Shown here: positions 1 through 8,173 of the stretch, in pieces | Layout of the letters: every line of letters begins with the position of its first letter | Numbering within the stretch: the first letter of the stretch is position 1 | DNA from: Bacillus sp. CHD6a | GTDB lineage: Bacteria; Bacillota; Bacilli; Bacillales; Bacillaceae_I | Reading direction: 5' to 3' | Assembly: GCF_001293645.1 (NCBI RefSeq) | Contig: NZ_LBMD01000016.1 | Location: forward strand, 60,968-124,967 | DNA length: 64,000 nt | Position numbers and translations under genes: made by a program | The notes under the pieces: model-generated | Seen by the model: only the letters and a program-made list of their open reading frames with translations | Told to the model about the DNA's origin: nothing | Databases searched by the model: none

Positions 1-588
1 AGATGAATCCTTTATCTTTCTACGGACAAGTGAAGTGTTCGTCCGTAAAGTTTCGGTAAATGATTCTTTCGGTCCTCTTACTACATTTTCTGTGGAAGAC
101 TCATTGACTCCTCTTTCTGCCCAACCACTGATATTTATTTTCAGCCCCGAAGTTACCCCATCTATTAGCAGTATTGCCCCTCCACTAAGAATCGCACTTT
201 CCATGTCTTGAAGGTGATGTAATTCTGTTGTTTCAGCTATGGGGATTGATGTGTTTTTTAAAATTGTTGTAACATTGTCCTTTTCTAATGAATCCACCGT
301 TACTTGGTTATCTTTCATCTGAAACATGAAGGCGTCCAAAAGGTCTTCCACCATTTGTTTATCTACAAGGCCATCTAAATAAATCATACCTACATGAAGC
401 TTATGATCTTCTCCAAATTGAATTTTTCTAATTACCAAATCAGAACTATTACCATATAAATCTTTGAAAGTAGCCAGATTCCGCTCTAAATTTATATCTA
501 ACGCGGAGGCGTCATTATTTTTTTGCGGTAATTCCGTTTGGGTATTTGCTGATGTTGATTTTCTGGATTTTTTCTTGAAGAAGGACAT
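1..588 (-). CDS. GerA-family spore germination receptor subunit (partial)
   Basis: N-terminal 196 residues of a GerAA/GerKA-type A subunit of a germinant receptor; the rest lies beyond the left edge. I translated the complement directly: it starts MSFFKKKSRK at 588 after a GGAGCG ribosome site, is open throughout, and near residues 170-195 carries the family hallmark RGPKESFTETLRTNTSLVRR, which is highly conserved in the N-terminal cytoplasmic domain. In the family this domain precedes a membrane domain, and the protein sits in the spore inner membrane where A, B and C subunits sense nutrients. B and C subunits would lie outside the window. Which nutrient it senses cannot be told. Confidence 0.88.
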   Translation of the reverse strand, partial: MSFFKKKSRKSTSANTQTELPQKNNDASALDINLERNLATFKDLYGNSSDLVIRKIQFGEDHKLHVGMIYLDGLVDKQMVEDLLDAFMFQMKDNQVTVDSLEKDNVTTILKNTSIPIAETTELHHLQDMESAILSGGAILLIDGVTSGLKINISGWAERGVNESSTENVVRGPKESFTETLRTNTSLVRRKIKDSS

Positions 589-763
589 AGAAATCGCTCC
601 AGGGTTTTTTTCACTAGTTTGCCTTGGTTCGACCTTATTATTCATTCAAGAGCAATTTTCACTTTTTGTGCGAAATAGATTTAATTTCTTATAACAATAA
701 ACAAATTCTATCTATATTACGTTATATAATTAAATGACTATAACAGAAAAAGGAATAATGAAG

Positions 764-1342
764 ATGAAAATAAAAAAGAGAGTAAAATTTGTGGGGAAAA
801 TGGTTGCTGTTGCCCTGGCAATCTACGTCATCATCATCCATTCCCTTATCTATCAGACTGCTAAACAAGAACCCCCAAAAGGTGTAGATTACCTAATTGT
901 CCTTGGTGCAAGAGTGAAGGGGGACATGATGACGAAGGCTCTATTGTTCAGAGTGGAAGCAGCTCTTGAGTACCTTGAAGAAAATCCCAACACCAAAGTC
1001 ATTGCATCCGGAGGTCAGGGACCTGGTGAGGATATCTCAGAAGCGGAAGCAATGAGGAGATTTTTTGAGGCTAAAGGGATTGAAGAGGAAAGAATCATTC
1101 TGGAAGACCGATCGACTACCACTTTTGAAAATTTATCTTTTTCAAAAGCATTGATGGAAGATGGGGCTTCTGTCGCCATTGTAAGCAATGATTTTCATAT
1201 GTATAGGGCATCCGTTATTGGAAAAAGACTGGGCTATGCAGAGGTACACACACTTGCTGGGAAGACTCCTACCATTGCCATTATTAAGTTATGGTCAAGG
1301 GAGTATTTTGCAGTGGCAAAGACGTGGTTGGTTGACAAATAG
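764..1342 (+). CDS. YdcF/SanA-like DUF218 membrane-anchored protein
   Basis: 192-residue protein with one N-terminal membrane helix (about residues 10-28) followed by a DUF218 domain: the YLIVLGARV strand, the VIASGGQG turn, EAEAMRRFF and the ASVAIVSNDFHMYRAS segment are typical of YdcF/ElyC/SanA proteins. Members are linked to envelope integrity, but no reaction is firmly assigned. Start chosen at 764 because AAAGGA lies 9 bases upstream; in-frame ATGs at 734 and 758 are poorly placed, and 734 would fall on the likely transcription start of the TATAAT box at 725-730. Transcribed away from the gerA-type gene and closed by a terminator at 1393-1417. Confidence 0.82.
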   Translation: MKIKKRVKFVGKMVAVALAIYVIIIHSLIYQTAKQEPPKGVDYLIVLGARVKGDMMTKALLFRVEAALEYLEENPNTKVIASGGQGPGEDISEAEAMRRFFEAKGIEEERIILEDRSTTTFENLSFSKALMEDGASVAIVSNDFHMYRASVIGKRLGYAEVHTLAGKTPTIAIIKLWSREYFAVAKTWLVDK

Positions 1343-1392
1343 TAGAAGACCATAAACTTGTAGTTAGTAAAGCAAGCATAAAATCCCTGCTG

Positions 1393-1417
1393 AAACCTCC
1401 AAAAAAGGAGGTTTTTT
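1393..1417 (+). terminator. Intrinsic terminator after YdcF-like gene
   Basis: AACCTCC / GGAGGTT stem with an A6 loop followed by a T run. Confidence 0.85.
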
Positions 1418-1470
1418 CTATCTCCGCTTTCCTATATAATAATCAGTACTAGAATTAATGAGGTGACAGC

Positions 1471-1938
1471 ATGCTGTATATACTTTCACAATTGGGGTTC
1501 AGCTTTATAGCAGCGGCAGGTTTTGGGGTTCTTTTTAATGCACCGAGAAGGGCATTATTCCATTGCGGCACGGTTGGGATGATTGGCTGGATTTTTTACA
1601 TATTATTGGCCGATTCCGGGGTGGATCCAGTGGTGGCTTCGTTTGTTGGGTCGTTTATGGTGGCGCTAGTAGGACATATTATGGCGAAGCGTTTCCGGAT
1701 GCCCATGATTATTTTTAGTGTTGCTGGGATTATCCCACTTGTACCAGGTGGTCTGGCGTTCAATACCATGCGGAAAATTGCAGAAAATGATTATCTTGGA
1801 GCCATTCCATTAGCGGCAAAAGCATTTATGATTTCAGGTGCCATTGCAATGGGGCTTGTGTTTGCTGAGGTCATCATGCAAGTTATTATGAATATCATAA
1901 AACGAGTATCGGTGAATACGAAACGTGAGGTGAGCTAG
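1471..1938 (+). CDS. Threonine/serine exporter, small (ThrE_2/YjjB-like) subunit
   Basis: 155-residue hydrophobic protein with about four or five membrane helices, matching the DUF3815/ThrE_2 half of split ThrE exporters (YjjB type). The motif VPGGLAFNTMRKI in the middle is characteristic of the family. Start at 1471 follows AGGTGA with good spacing. The next gene begins immediately after the stop codon and encodes the DUF1212 half, so the two are almost certainly co-translated and form one transporter for threonine, serine or related small molecules such as dicarboxylates. The substrate is inferred from the family only. Confidence 0.83.
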   Translation: MLYILSQLGFSFIAAAGFGVLFNAPRRALFHCGTVGMIGWIFYILLADSGVDPVVASFVGSFMVALVGHIMAKRFRMPMIIFSVAGIIPLVPGGLAFNTMRKIAENDYLGAIPLAAKAFMISGAIAMGLVFAEVIMQVIMNIIKRVSVNTKREVS

Positions 1939-2694
1939 GTGACGAAGAAAATGACAGAGCGGGAAACGGAGAGAATCCTGGAAGTCTGTCTCCTTGCCGG
2001 AAGAATTATGATGGAAGGGGGAGCAGAGACCTACAGGGTGGAAGATACGATGACAAGGATCGCAGCATCATATGGTATCACAGAAACGCACAGTTTCGTT
2101 ACACCTACCGGAATCATCGTTTCGCTTCAAGGAGATAATCCTACACGATTAGTAAGAATAAATTCTAGAACAACAGACTTAGAAAAGGTTGCACAAGTCA
2201 ATCAGATTTCTCGTAAAATTGCAGATGGACAGTTGTCATTGCAAGAGGCTCATCAATCGCTAATCAAATTAGAGGAGTCACATCTGCTTTTTCCAATAAG
2301 CTATCAGATTCTAGCTGCTGCCTTTGTAAGCGGCTCTTTCCTAATAATGTTCAAGGGAGTCTGGACGGATTTCCTACCTGCAATGCTAGCGGGTGGTTTG
2401 GGTTATTCCGGTTTATTACTGATACAACATTACACCAGGGTTAAGTTTTTTGCAGAGTTTTTCGCTTCATTGATTATTGGTCTTGTTGCACTGGCAATGG
2501 TGACATTTGGAATTGGATTGGAGCTGGACAAAATAATAATAGGTTCTGTTATGCCGTTAGTTCCAGGATTGCTTATCACCAATGCTGTTCGTGACCTAAT
2601 GGTAGGGCATTTCGTTTCAGGTTTATCTAAAGGAGCGGAAGCGCTTTTTACAGCCTTTGCCATTGGAGCAGGTGTGGCGGCCGTATTTATCTGA
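1939..2694 (+). CDS. Threonine/serine exporter, large (ThrE/YjjP-like) subunit
   Basis: 251 residues with a cytoplasmic N-terminal domain (about 1-115; GGAETYRVEDTMTRI, where the E-T-Y-R pattern is typical of DUF1212) and five membrane helices (about 120-250, with MPLVPGLLITNAVRDL). This is the partner of the preceding YjjB-like subunit; together they correspond to one full-length ThrE. It uses a GTG start placed directly behind the TAG of the upstream gene, with the ribosome site inside that gene's end (GTGAGGTGAG). No separate promoter is visible, so a two-gene operon is inferred. Confidence 0.83.
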   Translation: MTKKMTERETERILEVCLLAGRIMMEGGAETYRVEDTMTRIAASYGITETHSFVTPTGIIVSLQGDNPTRLVRINSRTTDLEKVAQVNQISRKIADGQLSLQEAHQSLIKLEESHLLFPISYQILAAAFVSGSFLIMFKGVWTDFLPAMLAGGLGYSGLLLIQHYTRVKFFAEFFASLIIGLVALAMVTFGIGLELDKIIIGSVMPLVPGLLITNAVRDLMVGHFVSGLSKGAEALFTAFAIGAGVAAVFI

Positions 2695-2823
2695 ACCGCC
2701 ATCTCCTAAAAGACACTGGAAGATATTTCTCATTACAGTTATGACAGGCAATTAACAGTATATTTCGTTATTTTACAATAATTACTTGTTTTCAAAGAGG
2801 GGAAAACATATTAGATTAATAGT

Positions 2824-3444
2824 ATGAAAACTTTACAGAAAGTCCTCATAACTTTGTCGGTTGTCGCACTAGTCTTAGGTGGAAATTCAGCTGCCTTCGC
2901 AGCTACTACTCATACGGTTCAGTCCGGTGATACGATGTGGAAGATTGCGGTGAAATATCAAGTGGGAGTATCCGAACTGATTGCTGCCAATTCTTCTATA
3001 AACAATCCTGACCTAATCTATCCAGGTCAAAGAATTACTATTCCAGAAAAAGGAGAGGGGCAAACGCAAGAAGAGCAAGTTGCTAAATTAGTAAACCAGG
3101 AACGTGCTAAGTATGGGTTAAAGCCTTTGAAGCTTAACTGGGAATTATCCAGAGTCGCAAGATATAAATCTCAAGATATGATTGATAAAAGATATTTTAG
3201 CCACACATCACCAACATATGGATCTCCATTCGATATGATTCGTAACTTTGGTATTTCTTACCGATCAGCAGGTGAAAATATTGCTGCTGGGCAAAAAACA
3301 CCACAAGAGGTCATGAATGCTTGGATGAACAGTGAAGGGCATCGTAAAAATATCTTATCCAGCCAATATACGGAAATTGGAGTGGGCTATGCGAAAGGTG
3401 GCCAATATGGTCATTACTGGACGCAAATGTTCATCTCTAGATAA
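2824..3444 (+). CDS. Secreted LysM-CAP domain protein (YkwD-like)
   Basis: 206 residues: signal peptide (1-27, cleavage after AFA-A), one LysM peptidoglycan-binding domain (about 31-74, TVQSGDTMWKIA ... IYPGQRITIP) and a CAP/SCP domain (about 85-206) with HTSP, GENIA and GHRKNI motifs. CAP domains of this type in bacilli are cell-wall or spore-surface proteins of unknown activity; SafA/YkwD-like proteins are the closest functional analogues. No ribosome site lies at normal distance: the only SD-like stretch (AGAGGGG, 2796-2802) is 21 bases upstream. Followed by a strong bidirectional terminator. Confidence 0.85.
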   Translation: MKTLQKVLITLSVVALVLGGNSAAFAATTHTVQSGDTMWKIAVKYQVGVSELIAANSSINNPDLIYPGQRITIPEKGEGQTQEEQVAKLVNQERAKYGLKPLKLNWELSRVARYKSQDMIDKRYFSHTSPTYGSPFDMIRNFGISYRSAGENIAAGQKTPQEVMNAWMNSEGHRKNILSSQYTEIGVGYAKGGQYGHYWTQMFISR

Positions 3445-3450
3445 AACGAA

Positions 3451-3484
3451 AGGCGGTACCTCAAACAAGATGGTACCGCCTTTT
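3451..3484. terminator. Bidirectional terminator between the CAP gene and nagR
   Basis: GGCGGTACC / GGTACCGCC stem with a 10-11 base loop, A-rich on one side and T-rich on the other; it lies between convergent genes and can serve both. Confidence 0.9.
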
Positions 3485-3496
3485 CTTATGAAAATG

Positions 3497-4222
3497 TTAA
3501 TTCCGCTCCATCTTGATCTGAAACTTATAACGGTCTCCTCTATAAACGGATTTGACTAGTTCAAGGGGGGTTCCATCATGGAGAAAGGTGTTCCGTTGGA
3601 TATACAGCATTGGATGATCTCTCTCAATATCCAATAGTTTTTCATGTTCTTCAGAAGCCTTTACGGATTCTATCAATTGTTCCGCATGTGTTATTCGTAA
3701 TCCCAACGTCTCTTCTACATAAGAATAGATAGAGGCTTTAACCTCCTCTTCAGTAAGGCCTTTTACCAAGTTTGCAGACAGATAGTTTGTTTCAAGTGCC
3801 ATTGGTTCCCCATCTGCAAGGCGAATTCTCTTTATTTCATATACAGGTGCATATTCACTAATCTTCAGTTCTTTGGAAATAAAACTATTTGCAGGTATTA
3901 TCTCAAAATGAATAAGTTTACTAGTTGGGGTCATGCCGCGTTTCTTCATATCTTCGGTAAAGCTAGTCAAGCCTTGAAGGGGCTGTTCAATTTTTTTTTC
4001 GGAAACAAAAGTGCCACTTCCTTTTTTTCGATAAAGAAGCCCTTCATTAACAAGGGAATTGATAGCCTGTCTTACCGTCATTCTACTTATTCCATAGCTT
4101 TCGGCGTATTCTCTTTCTGATGGAATGGTTTCACCAGGCAAGATGAATCCTGCTTCGATCTGTTTTTTGATATGTGATTCCAATTGATAGTAAATGGGAA
4201 TTGGCGATGATTTATCAATCAT
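3497..4222 (-). CDS. nagR: GntR/HutC-family repressor NagR (YvoA)
   Basis: 241 residues: winged-helix DNA-binding domain (about 8-75, with SYGISRMTVRQAINSLVNEGLL and KGSGTFV) followed by a UTRA effector domain (about 95-235). Closely resembles B. subtilis NagR/YvoA, which represses N-acetylglucosamine use genes and is released by glucosamine-6-phosphate or GlcNAc-6-phosphate. It is last in nagA-nagB-nagR, 19 bases after nagB, the usual order in bacilli. The matching operator sites precede nagA at 6229-6266, so the operon probably represses itself. Confidence 0.92.
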   Translation of the reverse strand: MIDKSSPIPIYYQLESHIKKQIEAGFILPGETIPSEREYAESYGISRMTVRQAINSLVNEGLLYRKKGSGTFVSEKKIEQPLQGLTSFTEDMKKRGMTPTSKLIHFEIIPANSFISKELKISEYAPVYEIKRIRLADGEPMALETNYLSANLVKGLTEEEVKASIYSYVEETLGLRITHAEQLIESVKASEEHEKLLDIERDHPMLYIQRNTFLHDGTPLELVKSVYRGDRYKFQIKMERN

Positions 4223-4241
4223 TTAGGGTGTTTCGCTCCTT

Positions 4242-4979
4242 TCAAGCAATGATGCTGGAAGTGTCGAGTATGGATTGGTCTGCCATGATCTTTACGCATG
4301 GATGTTTCTTCAAAATAGAAGCGGGGAAGTCCTCTGAAATCTCTCCGTACAACAGTTGCTCAAAGGCTTCTCGTTTGTTGGCTCCTGCTACAAGAAGAAG
4401 AATCTCTTTGGCGTTCATGATAGAGTCAATTCCCATTGTGATAGCATGTGTCGGTACATCTTCTATATCCTGAAAAAATCTAGAGTTAGCCTTTCGAGTA
4501 GAGTCAGTCAACTTCACAATATGTGTTCTGCTTCCAAAAGAAGTACCTGGTTCGTTAAAGCCAATATGACCGTTTGCGCCTAGACCTAAAATTTGAAGAT
4601 CGATTGGCCCATGTTTCCGTAGTTTCTCTTCATAATAACTACACTCAGTTTCTGAATGAGCGCTTATTCCATCGGGTATAAACGTTGATTCATTTCTAAT
4701 ATCAATATGCTGAAAAAGATGTTTCTCCATAAAGGCATAATAGCTGTTAGGATTTTTTTTGCTCATCCCCACGTATTCATCCAGATTAAAAGTGGTTACT
4801 TGACGGTAGCTTGTGCCCATCGTTATATGGTCCTTTATTAAATGTTCATACATGCCAGTAGGTGTGCTGCCTGTGGCAAGGCCAAGCACCATATGAGGAT
4901 TGTCTCGAACTTTCTTTGACACATAAGATGCTGCTTCCTTACTTAACTCCTCATAAGATGGGGTGGTGATGATATCCAT
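4242..4979 (-). CDS. nagB: Glucosamine-6-phosphate deaminase
   Basis: 245 residues, the normal length for the family. NagB converts glucosamine-6-phosphate to fructose-6-phosphate and ammonia, feeding amino-sugar carbon into glycolysis. Visible signatures are GLATGSTPTGMY near residue 34, FNLDEYVGM near 63 and the active-site loop LGLGANGHIGFNEPGT near 132-147. The ribosome site GGAGAG overlaps the end of nagA and the spacing is 4 bases, so translation is probably coupled. No C-terminal allosteric extension as in the E. coli enzyme is seen. Confidence 0.96.
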   Translation of the reverse strand: MDIITTPSYEELSKEAASYVSKKVRDNPHMVLGLATGSTPTGMYEHLIKDHITMGTSYRQVTTFNLDEYVGMSKKNPNSYYAFMEKHLFQHIDIRNESTFIPDGISAHSETECSYYEEKLRKHGPIDLQILGLGANGHIGFNEPGTSFGSRTHIVKLTDSTRKANSRFFQDIEDVPTHAITMGIDSIMNAKEILLLVAGANKREAFEQLLYGEISEDFPASILKKHPCVKIMADQSILDTSSIIA

Positions 4980-4983
4980 GCAT

Positions 4984-6174
4984 TTACTCTCCTTTATATG
5001 AAAGATTCCCTTTACAAAAGGTCATTTTAACTTGCATTTTTTCATCTAAAATAACAATGTCTGCATCCTTACCGATTGCAATGCTACCTTTTCTATCCCA
5101 AACCTTCAATCTTTTGGCAGGGTTCACGGAAGCCATTTGGATCGCTTCTTGAAACGTACAATCGGTAAATTTTTTTATGTTCCTCACAGCGTCATTCATT
5201 TTCAGAACACTTCCTGCTAGCGTTCCATCTTCTAGAAGCGCAGTATGATTCTCCACAAACACTTTTTGCCCTCCTAGCTCATACTCTCCATCTTCCAACC
5301 ATTTCGCCCTCATCGAATCGGTTATCAATAGGAGATTATCAACTCCTTTTGCCAGAACCGTCGCTTTTACCATGGCAGGATGAATATGAATGCCGTCTAC
5401 AATCATTTCCAAAAAGAGTTCAGGATGAGCCAAGCCGGCACCAGCTACGCCAGGTTCACGGTGATGACTCCCGCGCATTCCATTGTAAAAATGAGTAATA
5501 TGCTCAGCACCGGCTTCTATTGCCTTCACTACCTCTGTATATAAAGCGTCGGAATGTCCGATGGAGGAGATGACTCCGGTTTCAGAAAGGTACTTGACCA
5601 GCCCCAAGCCATCTTTTCTCTCAGGTGCCAACGTAACCAATTTAATATGATTTCCTGACTCTGCCTGAAAGTGACGAAATGTGGCTACTGATGGCTCTAA
5701 AATATAGGCAGGTGGCTGAGCACCAGCACGTTTTTCATTGATAAAAGGTCCTTCCAAATGTACACCCAAAACTTCGCTGCCAACATGACTAAAGTTTTGG
5801 CTAGTAATAAAACTGTTCACATTCTGTAGTGCCTTCTCTAGTTCCGTACTTTCTTGGGTAATGGTAGTTGCTAAAAAACTAGTGGTACCCTCTTTTGGTA
5901 GAGTGGTTGCCATGGCCATGATACTTTCCCTTGTTGCATCCATCACATCTGCACCATTTATGCCATGAATGTGGATGTCAATAAAGCCTGGTGAGGCATA
6001 TAAATCTTCCGATAAATGAATTTCAGGTAAATTTTCATCATTGGAGTAAAGATTTATGGACCCAAAATCAGCTATCTTCCCTTCTTTGATGATCAAATAA
6101 CCACTTTCTATTATTTCCATTTCCGTAACTATCTTCATAGAGAGGAGGGAATAATTAGTTGGTTGAGAAGCCAT
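4984..6174 (-). CDS. nagA: N-acetylglucosamine-6-phosphate deacetylase
   Basis: 396 residues, an amidohydrolase that removes acetate from GlcNAc-6-phosphate, the step before NagB. Visible residues: the metal-site strand PGFIDIHIHG (about 58-67), the glutamate in HLEGPFINEKRAGA (about 140-153), GHSDA, ITHFYNGM and the catalytic aspartate in LLITDSMRA near 285. Start at 6174 follows GAGGA with 7-base spacing. First gene of the operon; its 190-base upstream region holds a double NagR-type operator. In bacilli the substrate comes from chitin and cell-wall GlcNAc via a PTS; no GlcNAc transporter gene lies here. Confidence 0.95.
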   Translation of the reverse strand: MASQPTNYSLLSMKIVTEMEIIESGYLIIKEGKIADFGSINLYSNDENLPEIHLSEDLYASPGFIDIHIHGINGADVMDATRESIMAMATTLPKEGTTSFLATTITQESTELEKALQNVNSFITSQNFSHVGSEVLGVHLEGPFINEKRAGAQPPAYILEPSVATFRHFQAESGNHIKLVTLAPERKDGLGLVKYLSETGVISSIGHSDALYTEVVKAIEAGAEHITHFYNGMRGSHHREPGVAGAGLAHPELFLEMIVDGIHIHPAMVKATVLAKGVDNLLLITDSMRAKWLEDGEYELGGQKVFVENHTALLEDGTLAGSVLKMNDAVRNIKKFTDCTFQEAIQMASVNPAKRLKVWDRKGSIAIGKDADIVILDEKMQVKMTFCKGNLSYKGE

Positions 6175-6228
6175 ATCAAAGTCCTCTTTTCCTAGTTAGT
6201 ATATGCTCAGCATAGCAAAAATATGTCT

Positions 6229-6266
6229 AGTTGTATATACCAATTACCTTATTGGTATATACATTT
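6229..6266 (-). promoter_or_regulatory. Double NagR-type operator upstream of nagA
   Basis: Two copies of an ATTGGTATATACA-type box lie head to head: AGTTGTATATACCAAT (6229-6244) and ATTGGTATATACA (6251-6263). Together they form a 13-base perfect inverted repeat with a 6-base centre. This resembles the dre/NagR box of bacilli (TTGGTATAGACAA type). A TAGACA -35-like hexamer (complement of 6224-6229) abuts the site and a TATACT -10-like hexamer follows (complement of 6198-6203), so occupancy would block nagA transcription. Confidence 0.75.
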
Positions 6267-6364
6267 ATCATCCCTAAATTACAAAATAAATCTGTCCAAT
6301 TTTCTTATGAAATAATATACTATTAACAGAATAAAAGCATAGAATACTAGAAAGGTGAATCATC

Positions 6365-6871
6365 ATGAATAACTTATCTATCCATTTAAGAGATGCTGTT
6401 TTAGAAGACCTACCTATAATAGTTTCCATCTATAATTCCACCATCGAAAGCAAGATGGTGACGGCAGATACTTCTCCTGTTACCGTGGAAAGTAGAAAGG
6501 AATGGTTTGATAAACATAATGCAAAAAGACCACTAAAGGTAGTGGAACTAAATAATCAGATCTGTGCCTGGATCAGCTTTCAAAACTTTTACGGCAGACC
6601 GGCCTATCAGGCAACAGCTGAAGTTAGTATTTATCTTAGCGAAGCAATAAGAGGAAAGGGACTAGGGGCAAAAATATTAGAAATAGCAATGGAAGAGTGC
6701 CCAGTTCTTCAGATTGAGAATCTATTGGCATTCATTTTTGCACATAATGTCCCAAGTATACGATTGTTTGAAAAGTATGGATTTGAAAAGTGGGGATATC
6801 TCCCTGGTATAGCGGAACTTGATTCTATAAAAAGGGATTTAGTGATTATGGGGAGAAGAATAGTAGAGTAG
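6365..6871 (+). CDS. GNAT N-acetyltransferase, phosphinothricin-acetyltransferase-like
   Basis: 168 residues covering one complete GNAT fold. It opens with IHLRDAVLEDLPIIVSIYNSTIES, which together with SWISFQNFYGRPAYQATAEVSIYL is typical of the Pat/Bar/YwnH group. The acetyl-CoA pyrophosphate loop reads RGKGLG near residue 98. Members acetylate phosphinothricin, methionine sulfoximine or similar amines; the substrate here is unknown. Start at 6365 follows AAAGGTGAA. Followed 11 bases later by a small membrane-anchored protein and then another GNAT enzyme, all on the same strand and probably one transcript. Confidence 0.83.
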   Translation: MNNLSIHLRDAVLEDLPIIVSIYNSTIESKMVTADTSPVTVESRKEWFDKHNAKRPLKVVELNNQICAWISFQNFYGRPAYQATAEVSIYLSEAIRGKGLGAKILEIAMEECPVLQIENLLAFIFAHNVPSIRLFEKYGFEKWGYLPGIAELDSIKRDLVIMGRRIVE

Positions 6872-6882
6872 GGGGAAGTAGA

Positions 6883-7221
6883 ATGAAATGGAAATGGGTG
6901 CTCGTCATTTTCACAGGAATACTACTAGTAACAGGGACACTACTTGCATTTAATGAGGAAGTAAGGGGAGCGCTGAAATTAGCAGTTTCCAGTTCACCTA
7001 TCGTAACTCTTTCCTCAGAAGAAGATTCCACAACGGTCATGGCGAAAATGGACAACGGTACAGGGGTGCAGGATGTTCTTTCCCATGTGGAAGAAGAAGG
7101 CTGGGAATTTGAAGAACAACTAGGTTCTACTTTTCTTTTTTCAAAAGGTGATGAGAGCCTAGTTATAATGTTGAAAATGTGGACAAACCAATATATCGTA
7201 GCAGAGATGACAGAAGGGTAG
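6883..7221 (+). CDS. Small membrane-anchored protein, unknown function
   Basis: 112 residues with an N-terminal hydrophobic helix (about 4-22, KWVLVIFTGILLVTGTLLA) and a soluble domain of about 85 residues with predicted alternating strands; no cysteines or recognisable catalytic motif. It may be a signal-anchored extracytoplasmic protein. Good ribosome site (GGGGGAAGTAGA) and position between two GNAT genes with 11- and 7-base gaps support a real gene. I do not recognise the family. Confidence 0.7.
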   Translation: MKWKWVLVIFTGILLVTGTLLAFNEEVRGALKLAVSSSPIVTLSSEEDSTTVMAKMDNGTGVQDVLSHVEEEGWEFEEQLGSTFLFSKGDESLVIMLKMWTNQYIVAEMTEG

Positions 7222-7228
7222 GGAGTTT

Positions 7229-7771
7229 ATGCTAAAGCCGGTACCAATGCTCAGAACGGAACGACTTCAATTAAGAAGTCTAACGTTAAGAGATTCAGAG
7301 GTTATTTTTTCTTATTTTTCCCAACCGGAGATGACGAAATTTTACGGAATGGAGCCTTTCCAAACAAAAATCGAGGCAGATAAATTCATTAAAGATTTCA
7401 TTGATGACTATACAACTCTTTATAGATGGGGGATTATCGAGAAGGAAACTAATCGTCTCATAGGAACATGTGGTTTTCATGCCATATCGGAGAAGCATCA
7501 ACGAGCGGAAATAGGCTATGAAATAGATATTCCTTATTGGGGAAAAGGCTATGCAACAGAGGCAATCGGGGCGTTGGTCCATTTTGGGTTCGAGGCGATG
7601 GATTTCCACCGTATCGGTGCAAATGTTTATCCAGAAAATGTGGGCTCGAGAAAGGTTCTAGAAAAAGTTGGGTTTATTCATGAGGGTCTTCTAAGGGGAT
7701 ATCTATATCAAGGTGGAAAATTTCATGATGCAAATGTATTTTCCATACTTAAGCAAGACCATGAACAATAA
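7229..7771 (+). CDS. RimJ/RimL-type GNAT acetyltransferase
   Basis: 180-residue acetyltransferase of the ribosomal-protein-N-acetyltransferase type: TERLQLRSLTLRDSEVIFSYFSQPEMTKFYG at the start, ETNRLIGTCGFH in the middle, the acetyl-CoA loop YWGKGYATEAI near residue 112, and NVGSRKVLEKVGF near the C-terminus. Bacillus paralogues (YdaF, YjcK-like) acetylate protein N-termini or small amines; the target here is not deducible. Last gene of a likely three-gene transcript ended by the terminator at 7781-7826. Confidence 0.85.
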   Translation: MLKPVPMLRTERLQLRSLTLRDSEVIFSYFSQPEMTKFYGMEPFQTKIEADKFIKDFIDDYTTLYRWGIIEKETNRLIGTCGFHAISEKHQRAEIGYEIDIPYWGKGYATEAIGALVHFGFEAMDFHRIGANVYPENVGSRKVLEKVGFIHEGLLRGYLYQGGKFHDANVFSILKQDHEQ

Positions 7772-7780
7772 TACGGAAAG

Positions 7781-7826
7781 AATTACAGGTCGGAACAACA
7801 ACTTTCCAACCTGTAATTTTTTTTGA
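7781..7826 (+). terminator. Intrinsic terminator after RimJ-type gene
   Basis: AATTACAGGT ... ACCTGTAATT stem with inner GGAA/TTCC pairing, followed by a T8 run. Confidence 0.88.
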
Positions 7827-7849
7827 AAAGGTTTAGAAAGCTTGTTAAT

Positions 7850-8055
7850 CCGTTGATTTACCTTCCAGGCGCTTCGCTTGCCTGCGGGGGTCCGTGGGCC
7901 TCCCTCACAAACAACGCTTGAAGCCACTGAAAAATTGATAATGTATAGTTTTTATGATTCCTAGCTGTTGATTGGAGCAAAAGGCAAAGACTCCTTAGGG
8001 ACCTAGCGCAAGGTGGAGACCCCGCAGTCGTAGCCGCAGCGATTAACCAATCAAC
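7850..8055 (+). mobile_element. Repeat locus A: half palindrome plus MITE-like copy, degraded right end
   Basis: First part (7850-7909) is the left half of the GTTGATTT...CCAGGCGCTTCGCTTGCC palindrome. Then GCCACTGAAAAA (7923-7934) opens a copy of the MITE-like element, with CTAGCTGTTGATTGGAGC at 7961 and the GACCCCGCAG segment. Its own right half is lost, but the locus ends in CCAATCAAC, the expected right end of the first palindrome, so the element seems inserted inside an older palindromic repeat. It fills the 400-base gap between the RimJ-type gene and the next gene. Confidence 0.7.
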
Positions 8056-8173
8056 TTGAATTTAATTTCAGAAAAATCCATTTGTTAGAATATACTGTAA
8101 TTTTTTCTGTTATTATTATAAGATAGTAATTAGGATGGCTTGGCATGCATTTAAGACCATAGGGGGCATGTAT

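Noticed and set aside
464..694. Plus-strand open frame of 76 codons
   Set aside because: It overlaps the start of the GerA-family gene, which is read convincingly on the other strand.
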